In this document: piece after piece, positions 21,531 to 28,885 of the stretch
Numbering within the stretch: the stretch's first letter is position 1
How the letters are laid out: every line of letters begins with the position of its first letter
Assembly (NCBI RefSeq): GCF_001427585.1
Contig: NZ_LMGY01000016.1
Location: forward strand, 62,252 to 126,251
From: Pseudoxanthomonas sp. Root630
Lineage (GTDB): Bacteria; Pseudomonadota; Gammaproteobacteria; Xanthomonadales; Xanthomonadaceae
Reading direction: 5' to 3'
DNA: 64,000 nt
Position numbers and translations under genes: made by a program
The notes under the pieces: model-generated
What the model was told of the DNA's origin: nothing
The model's database searches: none
Seen by the model: only the letters and a program-made list of their open reading frames with translations

Positions 21531-23615
21531 ATGACCTTGATGAAACAGCACTTCTCCACCGCCCTCTTCCTCGCCGGCCTGGCCATCGTCGGCTGGATCG
21601 GCGTCGGCTATGTCGGCACGCATGCGCTGGGCGTGGTGGTCACCCTCGTGATCGGTGCGTGCTACGTCACCGGTGCCGTGGAGCTGCAGCGCTACCGCCA
21701 GGCGACCGCCACCCTCGCCCACGCGCTCACCGACACCGCACCGGCAGGCAGCGGACTGCAGGCCTGGCTCGCGCCGATGCATCCCAGCCTGCGCCAGGCC
21801 GTGCGCCTGCGCGTGGAAGGCGAGCGCGTCGCGCTGCCGGCGCCGGCGCTGACGCCGTACCTGGTCGGCCTGCTGGTGCTGCTGGGCATGCTGGGCACGC
21901 TGCTGGGCATGATGGTCACCCTGCGCGGCACCGGGCTGGCGCTGGAAGGCGCCACCGACATCGATGCGATCCGCGGCTCGCTGGCGGCGCCGGTCAAGGG
22001 CCTGGGCTTCGCCTTCGGCACCTCGATCGCCGGTGTCGCCGCGTCCGCGGTGCTGGGCCTATTGTCCGCGCTCGCCCGCCGCGAGCGCGTGCTGGTCGCG
22101 CAGCGCCTGGACGACGAGATCGCCACCTCGCTGCACGTGCATTCGCAGTCGTTCCAGCGCGAGACCTCATTCCGCCTGCTGCAGCAGCAGGCCGCGCTGA
22201 TGCCGGAACTGGTCGAGCGCCTGCAGGCGATGGTCGCTTCCATCGAACAGCAGAACACCGACGCCGCCGCGCAGCAGTCCGCGCGCCAGGAAAGTTTCCA
22301 CGCCCGCACCGAAGCCGCGCAGGCGCAACTCTCGGCCACGTTGGTCGCGTCGATGCAGGCGGGCGTCGAAGGCAGCGCACGCGCGGTCGGCGCTGCACTG
22401 CAGCCGGCGATGGAGAGCACGCTCGCCGGACTGGCGCGCGAAACCACCGCCTTGCAGCAGACCGTCGCCACCGCCGTGCAGCAGCAGCTCGACGCGCTCG
22501 CCACGGGCTTCGGTGCCGCCACCGCCGCGGCCGCCACCACCTGGGACGATGCCCTCGCCCGCCAGCAACACGCGCACGACGCGCTCGCCGCGCGCCTGCA
22601 AGGCGATGCCGAACGCCACGCCACCCAGTTCGACCAGCGCTCCAACGCCTGGCTCGATGCCGCTTCCGGCCAGCTTGCGCACACCGCCGCCACGCTCGCC
22701 GATGGCTGGACGCAGGCGCTCGCCCTGCAAGCCGCGACGGCCGACGGTATCGCTGCGCGCAACACCGATGCCCTGGCTGCGGCCGGGGCCGACTTCCGCA
22801 CCCAGGCCACCGCGCTGGTGCAGGCCGTGGACGCCTCGCATGCCACGCTGCAGCAGACGCTCGCCGCGCAGGACGAGGCACGCCTCGCCGCCTGGGCGGC
22901 ACAGTTGGCCACGATGAGCGCCACGCTGCGTGGCGATTGGGAACACACCGCTGGCGAAGCCGCGCGCCTGCAGCAGGAGATCTGCGATGCACTCGCACGC
23001 AGCGCCAGCGACATCACCACCCAGGCGCAGACGCACGCGCAGCAGACCATCGCCGAGATCTCGCAGCTGGTGCAGGTCGCCTCGGAAGCCCCGCGCGCCG
23101 CTGCCGACATGGTCGCCGAACTGCGCCAGAAGCTCTCCGACAGCATGGTCCGCGATACCGCGCTGCTGGAAGAACGCACCCAGATGATGGGCACGCTGCA
23201 GACCTTGCTGGATGCGGTGAACCACGCGTCCACTGAGCAGCGCACCGCCATCGACGCGCTGGTGGCCACCTCGGCCGATCTGCTGGAACGCGTCGGCACG
23301 CGCTTCACCGACCACGTGCAGGCCGAGACCGGCAAGCTCGAACACGTCGCCGCCCAGGTCGCCGCCGGTGCCACCGAAGTCGCCGGCCTCGGCGATGCAT
23401 TGGGCAGCGTGGTGGAGCGCTTCGGCCAGACCAACGACGCCCTGCTCGAACGCCTGCAGGCCATCGAAGGCGCGCTGGAGCGCTCGCTGGTCCGCAGCGA
23501 CGAGCAACTGGCCTACTACGTCGCGCAGGCGCGCGAAGTGGTCGACCTGAGCCTGTCCGCGCAGCGCCAGATCACTGTGGACCTGCAGCGCCTGTCCGGG
23601 GCCGAAACCGCATGA
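21531..23615 (+). CDS. DUF802 protein: MotA/ExbB-like channel domain with very long cytoplasmic tail
   Basis: 694-aa inner-membrane protein. Four hydrophobic helices are visible, at about residues 10-29, 31-50, 108-131 and 156-181. The third reads LLGMLGTLLGMMVTL and the fourth GFAFGTSIAGVAASAVLGLL, matching the GxxGTxxGM and T-x-x-G-xxAA signatures of TolQ/ExbB/MotA proton-channel proteins. From about residue 182 to the end runs a roughly 510-residue Ala/Gln/Thr-rich tail predicted as coiled coil (DUF802 repeats). The next gene encodes a MotB/OmpA-type partner overlapping by 4 bp. Long tail plus channel domain is the architecture of ZorA. The start could be 21531 or 21540; neither has a strong Shine-Dalgarno. 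Confidence 0.8.
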   Translation: MTLMKQHFSTALFLAGLAIVGWIGVGYVGTHALGVVVTLVIGACYVTGAVELQRYRQATATLAHALTDTAPAGSGLQAWLAPMHPSLRQAVRLRVEGERVALPAPALTPYLVGLLVLLGMLGTLLGMMVTLRGTGLALEGATDIDAIRGSLAAPVKGLGFAFGTSIAGVAASAVLGLLSALARRERVLVAQRLDDEIATSLHVHSQSFQRETSFRLLQQQAALMPELVERLQAMVASIEQQNTDAAAQQSARQESFHARTEAAQAQLSATLVASMQAGVEGSARAVGAALQPAMESTLAGLARETTALQQTVATAVQQQLDALATGFGAATAAAATTWDDALARQQHAHDALAARLQGDAERHATQFDQRSNAWLDAASGQLAHTAATLADGWTQALALQAATADGIAARNTDALAAAGADFRTQATALVQAVDASHATLQQTLAAQDEARLAAWAAQLATMSATLRGDWEHTAGEAARLQQEICDALARSASDITTQAQTHAQQTIAEISQLVQVASEAPRAAADMVAELRQKLSDSMVRDTALLEERTQMMGTLQTLLDAVNHASTEQRTAIDALVATSADLLERVGTRFTDHVQAETGKLEHVAAQVAAGATEVAGLGDALGSVVERFGQTNDALLERLQAIEGALERSLVRSDEQLAYYVAQAREVVDLSLSAQRQITVDLQRLSGAETA

Positions 23616-24259
23616 GCGTGGAAACCGGAGACGACGCCGACCTCGGCGCCCCCGTCTGGGCCAGCTTCGGCGACCTGATGTCGGTGCTGCTGGGCGCCTT
23701 CGTGCTGGTATTGGTCGGCGTGATCGCCGTGCAGGCGCAGCTGGCCCAGCGCCTGGACGAGGAAACCCGCCGCCGCGAACAGGAAGCGCAGCAGCGCAAG
23801 GCGCTGGAAGACGCGCTGGCCGCGCCGCTGGCCGAAGGCCGGGTGACGCTGGTGGACGGCCGCATCGGTATCCGCGGCAACGTGCTGTTCGCGCTGAACT
23901 CCGACCAGCTGCAACCGGAAGGCCGCGACCTGCTGAAGAGCCTCGCCGCGCCGCTCGCCGGCTACCTGCGCACACGCGAGGAAATCCTGATGGTCAGCGG
24001 CTTCACCGACGACCGCCAGGTCAGCGGCAGCAATCAGCAGTTCGCCGACAACTGGGACCTCTCCGCGCAACGCGCGCTCACCGTCACCCGCACGCTGATC
24101 GCCGAAGGCGTGCCGTCCTCGTCGGTGTTCGCCGCGGCGTTCGGTGCCGAGCAGCCAGTCAGCGCCAACACCAGCGAAGAAGGCCGTGCACAGAACCGGC
24201 GCGTCGAGATCGCGCCCATTCCCCGCCCTGCCAAGCGCAACGGCGACGATGGACGGTGA
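23612..24259 (+). CDS. MotB/ZorB-like protein: one membrane helix plus OmpA peptidoglycan-binding domain
   Basis: 215-aa protein with a short cytoplasmic N-terminus, one membrane helix (about residues 22-42, LMSVLLGAFVLVLVGVIAV) and a periplasmic OmpA-like domain (about 75-207). An Asp (D21, in ASFGDLMS) stands at the cytoplasmic edge of the helix where MotB, ExbD and ZorB carry the proton-binding Asp. The OmpA domain shows VLFALNSDQLQPEG, SGFTDD, NWDLSAQRA and NRRVEI, the usual peptidoglycan-contact motifs. It starts in an ATGA overlap with the DUF802 gene, so the two are almost surely made as partners of one ion-driven stator complex. Confidence 0.85.
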   Translation: MSVETGDDADLGAPVWASFGDLMSVLLGAFVLVLVGVIAVQAQLAQRLDEETRRREQEAQQRKALEDALAAPLAEGRVTLVDGRIGIRGNVLFALNSDQLQPEGRDLLKSLAAPLAGYLRTREEILMVSGFTDDRQVSGSNQQFADNWDLSAQRALTVTRTLIAEGVPSSSVFAAAFGAEQPVSANTSEEGRAQNRRVEIAPIPRPAKRNGDDGR

Positions 24260-24869
24260 CGCCCTGTCACCGGCGGCGCAGTTGCAGGCGTGGCGCGCGC
24301 AGGGTGCGGATCGCGTGGACCCCGCGCGCTTCGACATCCTGCTGGCGTTGGCCGCGCGCGTGCCCACGCAGCAGGGCGAAGCCCGTCGCCTGCTGGAAGC
24401 CCGCCTCGCCGGGCTGATGCGCGCGTACGCCGCCGGTCTCGCGCAGCGACCGGCGGCCGCACCGCCGGCCAGCGTGCGCGATTCCGGTCTGCGCGCGCTG
24501 GTCGATGCGCTTCAGGCACGCCGTGACGGCGAGCCGCTGCCCGCTACATCGCCGGTGGTGCCCTCCGCACTTACCCAGGCACGCGAAGTCTGGGCCCAGG
24601 TGCGCACCGACAGCCAACTGCGCGCCTCGCTGCACGACGTGCCCGCCGACGCCGGCCCGCTGAACTCCGGCATGCTGGTCCACCGCGCCCTGCACCTGAT
24701 GCGTGCGGTATCGCCGGGCTATCTGCAGCACTTCATCGCCTACGCCGACACCCTGTCGTCGCTGGAACAACTCCAGCACGCCGCGGCACCCCTGACCGCG
24801 GCCACCGATGCGCCGCGCACCACACGCCGCGCCCCCCGCAAGAAAAAGCCCGCGGCAACGCAACCGTGA
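24249..24869 (+). CDS. DUF2894-family protein, last gene of the stator-like operon
   Basis: 206-aa cytoplasmic protein recognised as DUF2894-like; function unknown. It is helical with a flexible Pro/Ala linker near residues 85-125, a conserved-looking block PLNSGMLVHRALHLMR near 140 and a very basic C-terminus (TTRRAPRKKKPAATQP) that could contact nucleic acid or membrane. The ATG at 24249 overlaps the MotB-like gene by 11 bp. It is followed by the repeat region, so it ends the operon. Its fixed place beside the channel pair suggests a cytoplasmic accessory or effector, which is inference. Confidence 0.75.
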   Translation: MDGDALSPAAQLQAWRAQGADRVDPARFDILLALAARVPTQQGEARRLLEARLAGLMRAYAAGLAQRPAAAPPASVRDSGLRALVDALQARRDGEPLPATSPVVPSALTQAREVWAQVRTDSQLRASLHDVPADAGPLNSGMLVHRALHLMRAVSPGYLQHFIAYADTLSSLEQLQHAAAPLTAATDAPRTTRRAPRKKKPAATQP

Positions 24870-24899
24870 CAGCCCGCGAGGGCATCTCCTGGCGATGGC

Positions 24900-24964
24900 G
24901 TGGGAGCGACGTCCGTCGCGATGAGGCGTTACCGGTATCCCATCGCGACTGACGTCGCTCCCAC
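24900..24964. repeat. REP-like palindromic repeat (copy 2)
   Basis: 65-bp palindrome with 22-bp arms (one mismatch), beginning GTGGGAGCGACGTCCGTCGC and ending in the complement. The centre is TGAGGCGTTACCGGTATCCCA. It lies 30 bp after the DUF2894 stop and may end that transcript. Confidence 0.85.
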
Positions 24965-25078
24965 AGAAGCATGGGTTGGGTCGCTGGTCGGAGGTCACTC
25001 TGAGCGAGCGCGGGACCGCCTTCGATAGCCTTTCGGGCCCCTTCGATGGCCGTCCTCGCCAGGCACCTAGGCGATGGT

Positions 25079-25143
25079 GTGGGAGCGACGTCAGTCGCGA
25101 TGAGGCGTTACCGGTATCCGATCGCGACTGACGTCGCTCCCAC
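25079..25143. repeat. REP-like palindromic repeat (copy 3)
   Basis: 65-bp palindrome with perfect 22-bp arms (GTGGGAGCGACGTCAGTCGC at the start). It differs from copy 2 at two positions only and shares its centre. Confidence 0.85.
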
Positions 25144-25224
25144 AAAGGCCGTTGTTGGATCGCGGACCGGACGTCTGCCTGATGGGGCGCGCGGGAGACC
25201 TATCGACAGCCTTTCTGGCCCTTC

Positions 25225-25266
25225 GATGGAGCTCGATGTGGGACAGACGGCGTTCCGAGCTCCATC
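25225..25266. repeat. Perfect 11-bp inverted repeat at the edge of the duplication
   Basis: GATGGAGCTCG (25225-25235) and CGAGCTCCATC (25256-25266) around a 20-bp loop. It begins exactly where duplication unit 2 ends, and could be a terminator for either side or a remnant of the duplicated element. Confidence 0.6.
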
Positions 25267-25366
25267 CACGGGGCTCGGACACCCGACGCGTCGCACGCCG
25301 AGGCCCATCCGGGCTTATTGATCTGAAGTGAAAGCGGCGCCCGGCGATGAACGCACCCGCGCGCGC

Positions 25367-26629
25367 TCAGGGATACAGCAGGTGCTGCCGGCGCACCGCG
25401 TCGAACGCGGTGAGTGCCGGTTGCCAGCGCGCTTCGATGACGTCCAGGGTATCGCCGCGTGCGATGGCGGCGCGCAGGTCGCCCACGCCGGCCAGGCGGT
25501 CGAAGAACGGCGGCTCGCCGGGCAGGAAGGCGAAGTCCTCCGGGTGCTGGTCGTGCAGCGCCTTCAACACGGCCACGCCGGTGCGCACCGGGCGGAACGC
25601 GGCGCGGTCGGTCACATGCAGCTGCACGCCCGCGCAGGCCTTGCCCGCGTGCTTGGAGAACGTCGGCGTGAACCAGGTCGGCCTGAAACGCACACCCGGC
25701 AGGTCCATCGCATTGAGCCGCGCCGCCAGCGCCTGCGCATCCACCCACGGCGCGCCCACGGTCTCGAACGGCCGCGTGGTGCCACGGCCTTCGGAGACGT
25801 TGGTGCCTTCCAGCAGGCCCATGCCCGGATAGACCAGCGCGGTGTCCGGCGTGGGCATGTTCGGCGACGGCGGCACCCATGGCAGTGCGCCGCGCAGGGA
25901 TTCATCGCCGCGCCGCCAGCCCTGCATCGTAACCACGTGCAGGTCGGCGCCGATGCCGAACGCGGTGTTGAACAGCGTGGCCAGTTCGCCCAGCGTCATG
26001 CCGTGGCGGATCGGGATCGGGAACTGGCCGACGAACGAGGCCAGCGCCGGGTCCAGCACCGGTCCTTCGATCAACACACCCCCGAGCGGATCGGGACGAT
26101 CGGCCACGACGACGGGAATGCCGGCCCGCTTCGCCGCGCGCATCACCCCGGCCAGCGTGTACGGGTAGGTATAGAAGCGCGTGCCGACGTCCTGGATGTC
26201 GAACACCAGCACGTCGATGCCGTCGAGCATCGTCGGTGTCGGTTCGCGGTGTTCGCCGTACAGGCTGTGCACTGGCAGGCCGGTGGCGGCATCGCGTCCG
26301 GAGGCCACATGGTCGCCCGCCTGCACATCGCCGCGCACGCCGTGCTCGGGCCCGAACAGCGCGACCAGCGTGAATTCCTTGCGTTCGGCGAAGCGATCGA
26401 CATCGCTGCGCACCTGGCGATCCACGCCGGTGGCGTTGGTCACCAGGCCCACGCGCTTGCCGCGCAGCAGGTCCATGCGCTCATCGAGCAAGACCTCGAT
26501 GCCGGGCCTCGGCGCCGCATCCACGGGTGCCGCCGCGCCCGTGCGCGCATGGAACACACCGAGCAACAGCACCAGGCCAAGGCCCACGGGGCGCAGTGCA
26601 GCGTGCAGCGGACGAGCGAACCGGGGCAT
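25367..26629 (-). CDS. namZ: Exo-beta-N-acetylmuramidase NamZ-like protein (DUF1343), exported
   Basis: Family DUF1343 (GH171); its studied member NamZ releases terminal MurNAc from peptidoglycan glycans. 420 aa with a signal peptide (GLGLVLLLGVFHARTGAAA). Typical segments are GKRVGLVTNATGVDR, LFGPEHGVRGDVQAG, VFDIQDVGTRFYTY, ADRPDPLGG, PIRHGMTLGELA and GLLEGTNVSEGRGTTRPFE. The start at 26629 begins the signal peptide. It is divergent from an exported MurQ-like gene, and the 114-bp region between them carries two interleaved inverted repeats. Together they suggest a periplasmic MurNAc recovery or cell-wall turnover function. Confidence 0.88.
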   Translation of the reverse strand: MPRFARPLHAALRPVGLGLVLLLGVFHARTGAAAPVDAAPRPGIEVLLDERMDLLRGKRVGLVTNATGVDRQVRSDVDRFAERKEFTLVALFGPEHGVRGDVQAGDHVASGRDAATGLPVHSLYGEHREPTPTMLDGIDVLVFDIQDVGTRFYTYPYTLAGVMRAAKRAGIPVVVADRPDPLGGVLIEGPVLDPALASFVGQFPIPIRHGMTLGELATLFNTAFGIGADLHVVTMQGWRRGDESLRGALPWVPPSPNMPTPDTALVYPGMGLLEGTNVSEGRGTTRPFETVGAPWVDAQALAARLNAMDLPGVRFRPTWFTPTFSKHAGKACAGVQLHVTDRAAFRPVRTGVAVLKALHDQHPEDFAFLPGEPPFFDRLAGVGDLRAAIARGDTLDVIEARWQPALTAFDAVRRQHLLYP

Positions 26630-26632
26630 AGT

Positions 26633-26662
26633 GTCACGACCGTTTGCTATCGTGGTCGTGAC
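26633..26662. promoter_or_regulatory. Inverted repeat A in the namZ / murQ-like divergent region
   Basis: GTCACGACC (26633-26641) and GGTCGTGAC (26654-26662) are perfect 9-bp arms with a 12-bp spacer. It starts 4 bp upstream of the namZ ATG and overlaps inverted repeat B, so the two could not form as hairpins at the same time. Probable operator for control of namZ. Confidence 0.55.
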
Positions 26663-26669
26663 GATAGCA
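26645..26669. promoter_or_regulatory. Inverted repeat B in the namZ / murQ-like divergent region
   Basis: TGCTATCG (26645-26652) and CGATAGCA (26662-26669) are perfect 8-bp arms with a 9-bp spacer, 25 bp overall. The size suits a dimeric repressor. It lies about 75 bp before the murQ-like ATG. Confidence 0.55.
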
Positions 26670-26743
26670 GCCTGCGTGCGGCACCGTGCAAGGGGATCAC
26701 CGCCGGTATCGACGCATTCTTCCGTTGTCAGGTGAGGGATCCG

Positions 26744-28837
26744 ATGTCCCGTATGGCGAACCGCATCATGCGCAACCTGTCTTTCCTTGTGATGGCCTCC
26801 GCGGCAGTGCCCGCCGCCGCACAACCCGCCCCCAACCGCCTGGGTATCGCGCCGTCGGCGCAATCGCAGGATTTCGTGGCGAACAAGCAGCAGTTCCAGC
26901 TGCACAGCCTACTGACCGAGCAGCGCCACCCGCGCAGTTTCGACCTGAGCACGCGCATCGCCGCCGATACCGCCGACGGGCTGGCCGCGTTGCTGTCCGT
27001 GGACGAGGACATCACCGCGGCGCTGCAAGGCGTCGCCGACGATCCGGCGCGGCTGGCGGCGCTTGAGGCGGCATCGCGCGACATCACCCGCGCATTGCGC
27101 GACGGGCACCGGCTGTACTTCTACGGCACGGGCTCCACCGGGCGCCTGGCCGAGACGATCGAAAGCGGCCTGTGGCGCCCGTTCTGGCAGCGCACCGCGG
27201 CGTCGCCCGCGATGGCGAAGATCGAGGCGCGCTTCCCCGGCCTTGGCGAGCGCGTGCGTGGCGAGATCACCGGCGGCGACCGCGCGTTGATCGCGTCGCT
27301 GGAGGGCTTCGAGGACATTCCCGAGATCGGCCGCCTGCAACTGCAGGACAACGGCATCCGGCCGCAGGACCTGGTATTCGCCGTCACCGAGGGCGGCGAG
27401 ACCTCCGCGGTGATCGGCACCGCGCTGGCCGCCGCCGACCAGGCCGGTGCGGATGCGCGCCGCACGTGGTTCGTCTACAACAATCCCGACGCGGTGCTGC
27501 GCCCGTTCGAGCGCAGCCGCCGCGTGCTGGACGATGCGCGCATCACCAAGATCCCGCTGCCCACCGGGCCGCAGGCGATCACCGGTTCCACCCGCATGCA
27601 GGCCACCACCACCAGCCTCTACGTGCTGGGCGTGGTGCTGGAAGACGCCACCCGTGCGCTGCTGCGCGAGGTGCTGACGGGCGACGAACTCGCCGCCCTG
27701 GGCTTCAACGACGCGGGCATCGGCGACCGCCTGCGCGGCTTCGCCGCGATCCAGCGCACGACCGCCGCCGCCGCGCCGAAACTGGCGGCTTGGACCGACC
27801 GCGAAGCGGCCAGCTACGCCGCTGGCCGCCACGCCACCTACCTGGCCACGCGCGCCCTGATGCCGGTGTTCGTCGATGTGACCGAACGCGCGCCCACCTT
27901 CCGCCTCTCGCCGCTGGACACGGTGAACGCGCCGGAGCGGCGCTCGTGGATCCAGGTGTGGACGCCGTCGGCCGATGGCGCGCAGGCCTGGCAGGCGCTG
28001 CTGCACCGCCCGTTCCACGGCCTGGACAAGGCGCTGTACCTGCCACCGTTCGAGAACGGTATCCAGGACCCGTACCTGCGCGAAGCCGCGCTGCGCGGCC
28101 TGTCGAATGCGGGCGACGAACAGCAGGCGCTGTACGACCTGTCGTACTCGCCGGCCAATGTGCAGCGCAGCGGCCCGCAGGCCGGCGATGCCGGTGCGCT
28201 GATCCTGCTGGGCGACGAAGCCCATGCCGATGCCAACCGCGCGTGGCTGCACGCCTTCGCCGCGGCCGGTGCGGAACCGGTGCTGGTCTCGGTGTCGGCA
28301 CGTCCGGTGGCGAGCGACGTGCTGGCCGACGTGGCCGCCCTGCCCCGCGCCGTGCCGGTGATCGCGGTGACGGTGGCGCAGCGCGACGCCTTCGAGCTCA
28401 ACCAGACCATCGCGCTGAAGATGCTGATCAACGCGCATTCCACCGGCGTGATGGCCAAGCGCGGCCGCGTGGTCGGCAACACGATGACCAGCGTGCAGCC
28501 GGGCAACCTGAAGCTGATCGGCCGCGCGACCTGGCTGATCCTCTCCCACGTCAATGCGGTGCTGGAGACGCCGGCGTGGCGCGAGGCCGGCGGCAGCACG
28601 ACACCGCTGGGTTACGCCGAGGCCAATGCCGTGCTGTTCGAAGCGATCGAGCAGCGCCGCAATGCGCCGGGCGCGGGCAGCCTGCCGGAAGTGGAACTCT
28701 CGGTGGTCGCCGTCCTGGACGCGCTCAAGGCCGGCGCACCCATCGACTGGAATGCCGCCGCCACGCACCTGCGCGCGGGCGGCCTGAGCCGTTACCTCGC
28801 GCCGTACGCAACGGCGACGGGCGAACGCGCGCCCTGA
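26744..28837 (+). CDS. MurQ-like double-SIS-domain protein with a predicted signal peptide
   Basis: 697-aa protein related to MurNAc-6-phosphate etherase MurQ (about 300 aa) but more than twice as long. MurQ-like marks are LLTEQRHPRSFDL near the start, the SIS loop FYGTGSTGRLAET, VTEGGETSAVIG, TGPQAITGSTRMQATTT and, far downstream, KMLINAHSTGVMAKRGRVVG with NLKLIGRATWL. A second SIS-like region (about 400-560) is inserted between them. The N-terminus (MSRMANRIMRNLSFLVMASAAVPAAAQ, written here only as residues 1-27) looks like a Sec signal peptide, odd for an enzyme whose family acts on cytoplasmic sugar phosphates. GTGAGGGA precedes the ATG. Divergent from namZ. Confidence 0.75.
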   Translation: MSRMANRIMRNLSFLVMASAAVPAAAQPAPNRLGIAPSAQSQDFVANKQQFQLHSLLTEQRHPRSFDLSTRIAADTADGLAALLSVDEDITAALQGVADDPARLAALEAASRDITRALRDGHRLYFYGTGSTGRLAETIESGLWRPFWQRTAASPAMAKIEARFPGLGERVRGEITGGDRALIASLEGFEDIPEIGRLQLQDNGIRPQDLVFAVTEGGETSAVIGTALAAADQAGADARRTWFVYNNPDAVLRPFERSRRVLDDARITKIPLPTGPQAITGSTRMQATTTSLYVLGVVLEDATRALLREVLTGDELAALGFNDAGIGDRLRGFAAIQRTTAAAAPKLAAWTDREAASYAAGRHATYLATRALMPVFVDVTERAPTFRLSPLDTVNAPERRSWIQVWTPSADGAQAWQALLHRPFHGLDKALYLPPFENGIQDPYLREAALRGLSNAGDEQQALYDLSYSPANVQRSGPQAGDAGALILLGDEAHADANRAWLHAFAAAGAEPVLVSVSARPVASDVLADVAALPRAVPVIAVTVAQRDAFELNQTIALKMLINAHSTGVMAKRGRVVGNTMTSVQPGNLKLIGRATWLILSHVNAVLETPAWREAGGSTTPLGYAEANAVLFEAIEQRRNAPGAGSLPEVELSVVAVLDALKAGAPIDWNAAATHLRAGGLSRYLAPYATATGERAP

Positions 28838-28848
28838 CCGGGCGCCCT

Positions 28849-28874
28849 CGCCTCTCCCGCGACGGGGAGAGGCG
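28849..28874. terminator. Hairpin between the convergent murQ-like gene and tex
   Basis: CGCCTCTCCC (28849-28858) and GGGAGAGGCG (28865-28874) form a perfect 10-bp stem with a 6-nt loop in the 48-bp convergent spacer. No T-run follows on either strand, so it may act as an RNA end-stabilising hairpin or with Rho. Confidence 0.55.
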
Positions 28875-28885
28875 GACGCAACGGA

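Larger units (their letters stand above)
24891..25229. repeat. Imperfect tandem duplication (two units of about 160 bp), each with a palindrome
   Basis: This fills most of the only gene-free stretch above 300 bp (24870-25366). Unit 1 is 24891-25049 and unit 2 is 25070-25229. Each begins GGCGATGG, contains a 65-bp palindrome, then a diverged middle, and ends with AGCCTTTC-GGCCC-TTCGATGG. The palindromes differ at two positions, the rest more. No coding potential was seen. The remaining bases up to 25366 hold one further inverted repeat (25225-25266) and the end of namZ. Confidence 0.8.

Noticed and set aside
20873-24869. Calling the stator-like operon a bona fide Zorya defence system
   Set aside because: No ZorC, ZorD or ZorE homologue is adjacent and the neighbours are core genes, so just a resemblance to ZorAB is claimed.
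24870-25366. CRISPR array or small coding gene in the repeat region
   Set aside because: Just two diverged units with internal palindromes, no regular spacers and no cas genes; the short frames there have no ribosome sites and follow the repeats.
25328-26743. Upstream extension of the MurQ-like frame by 472 codons
   Set aside because: It runs antisense through namZ; the signal peptide, ribosome site and homology all begin at 26744.
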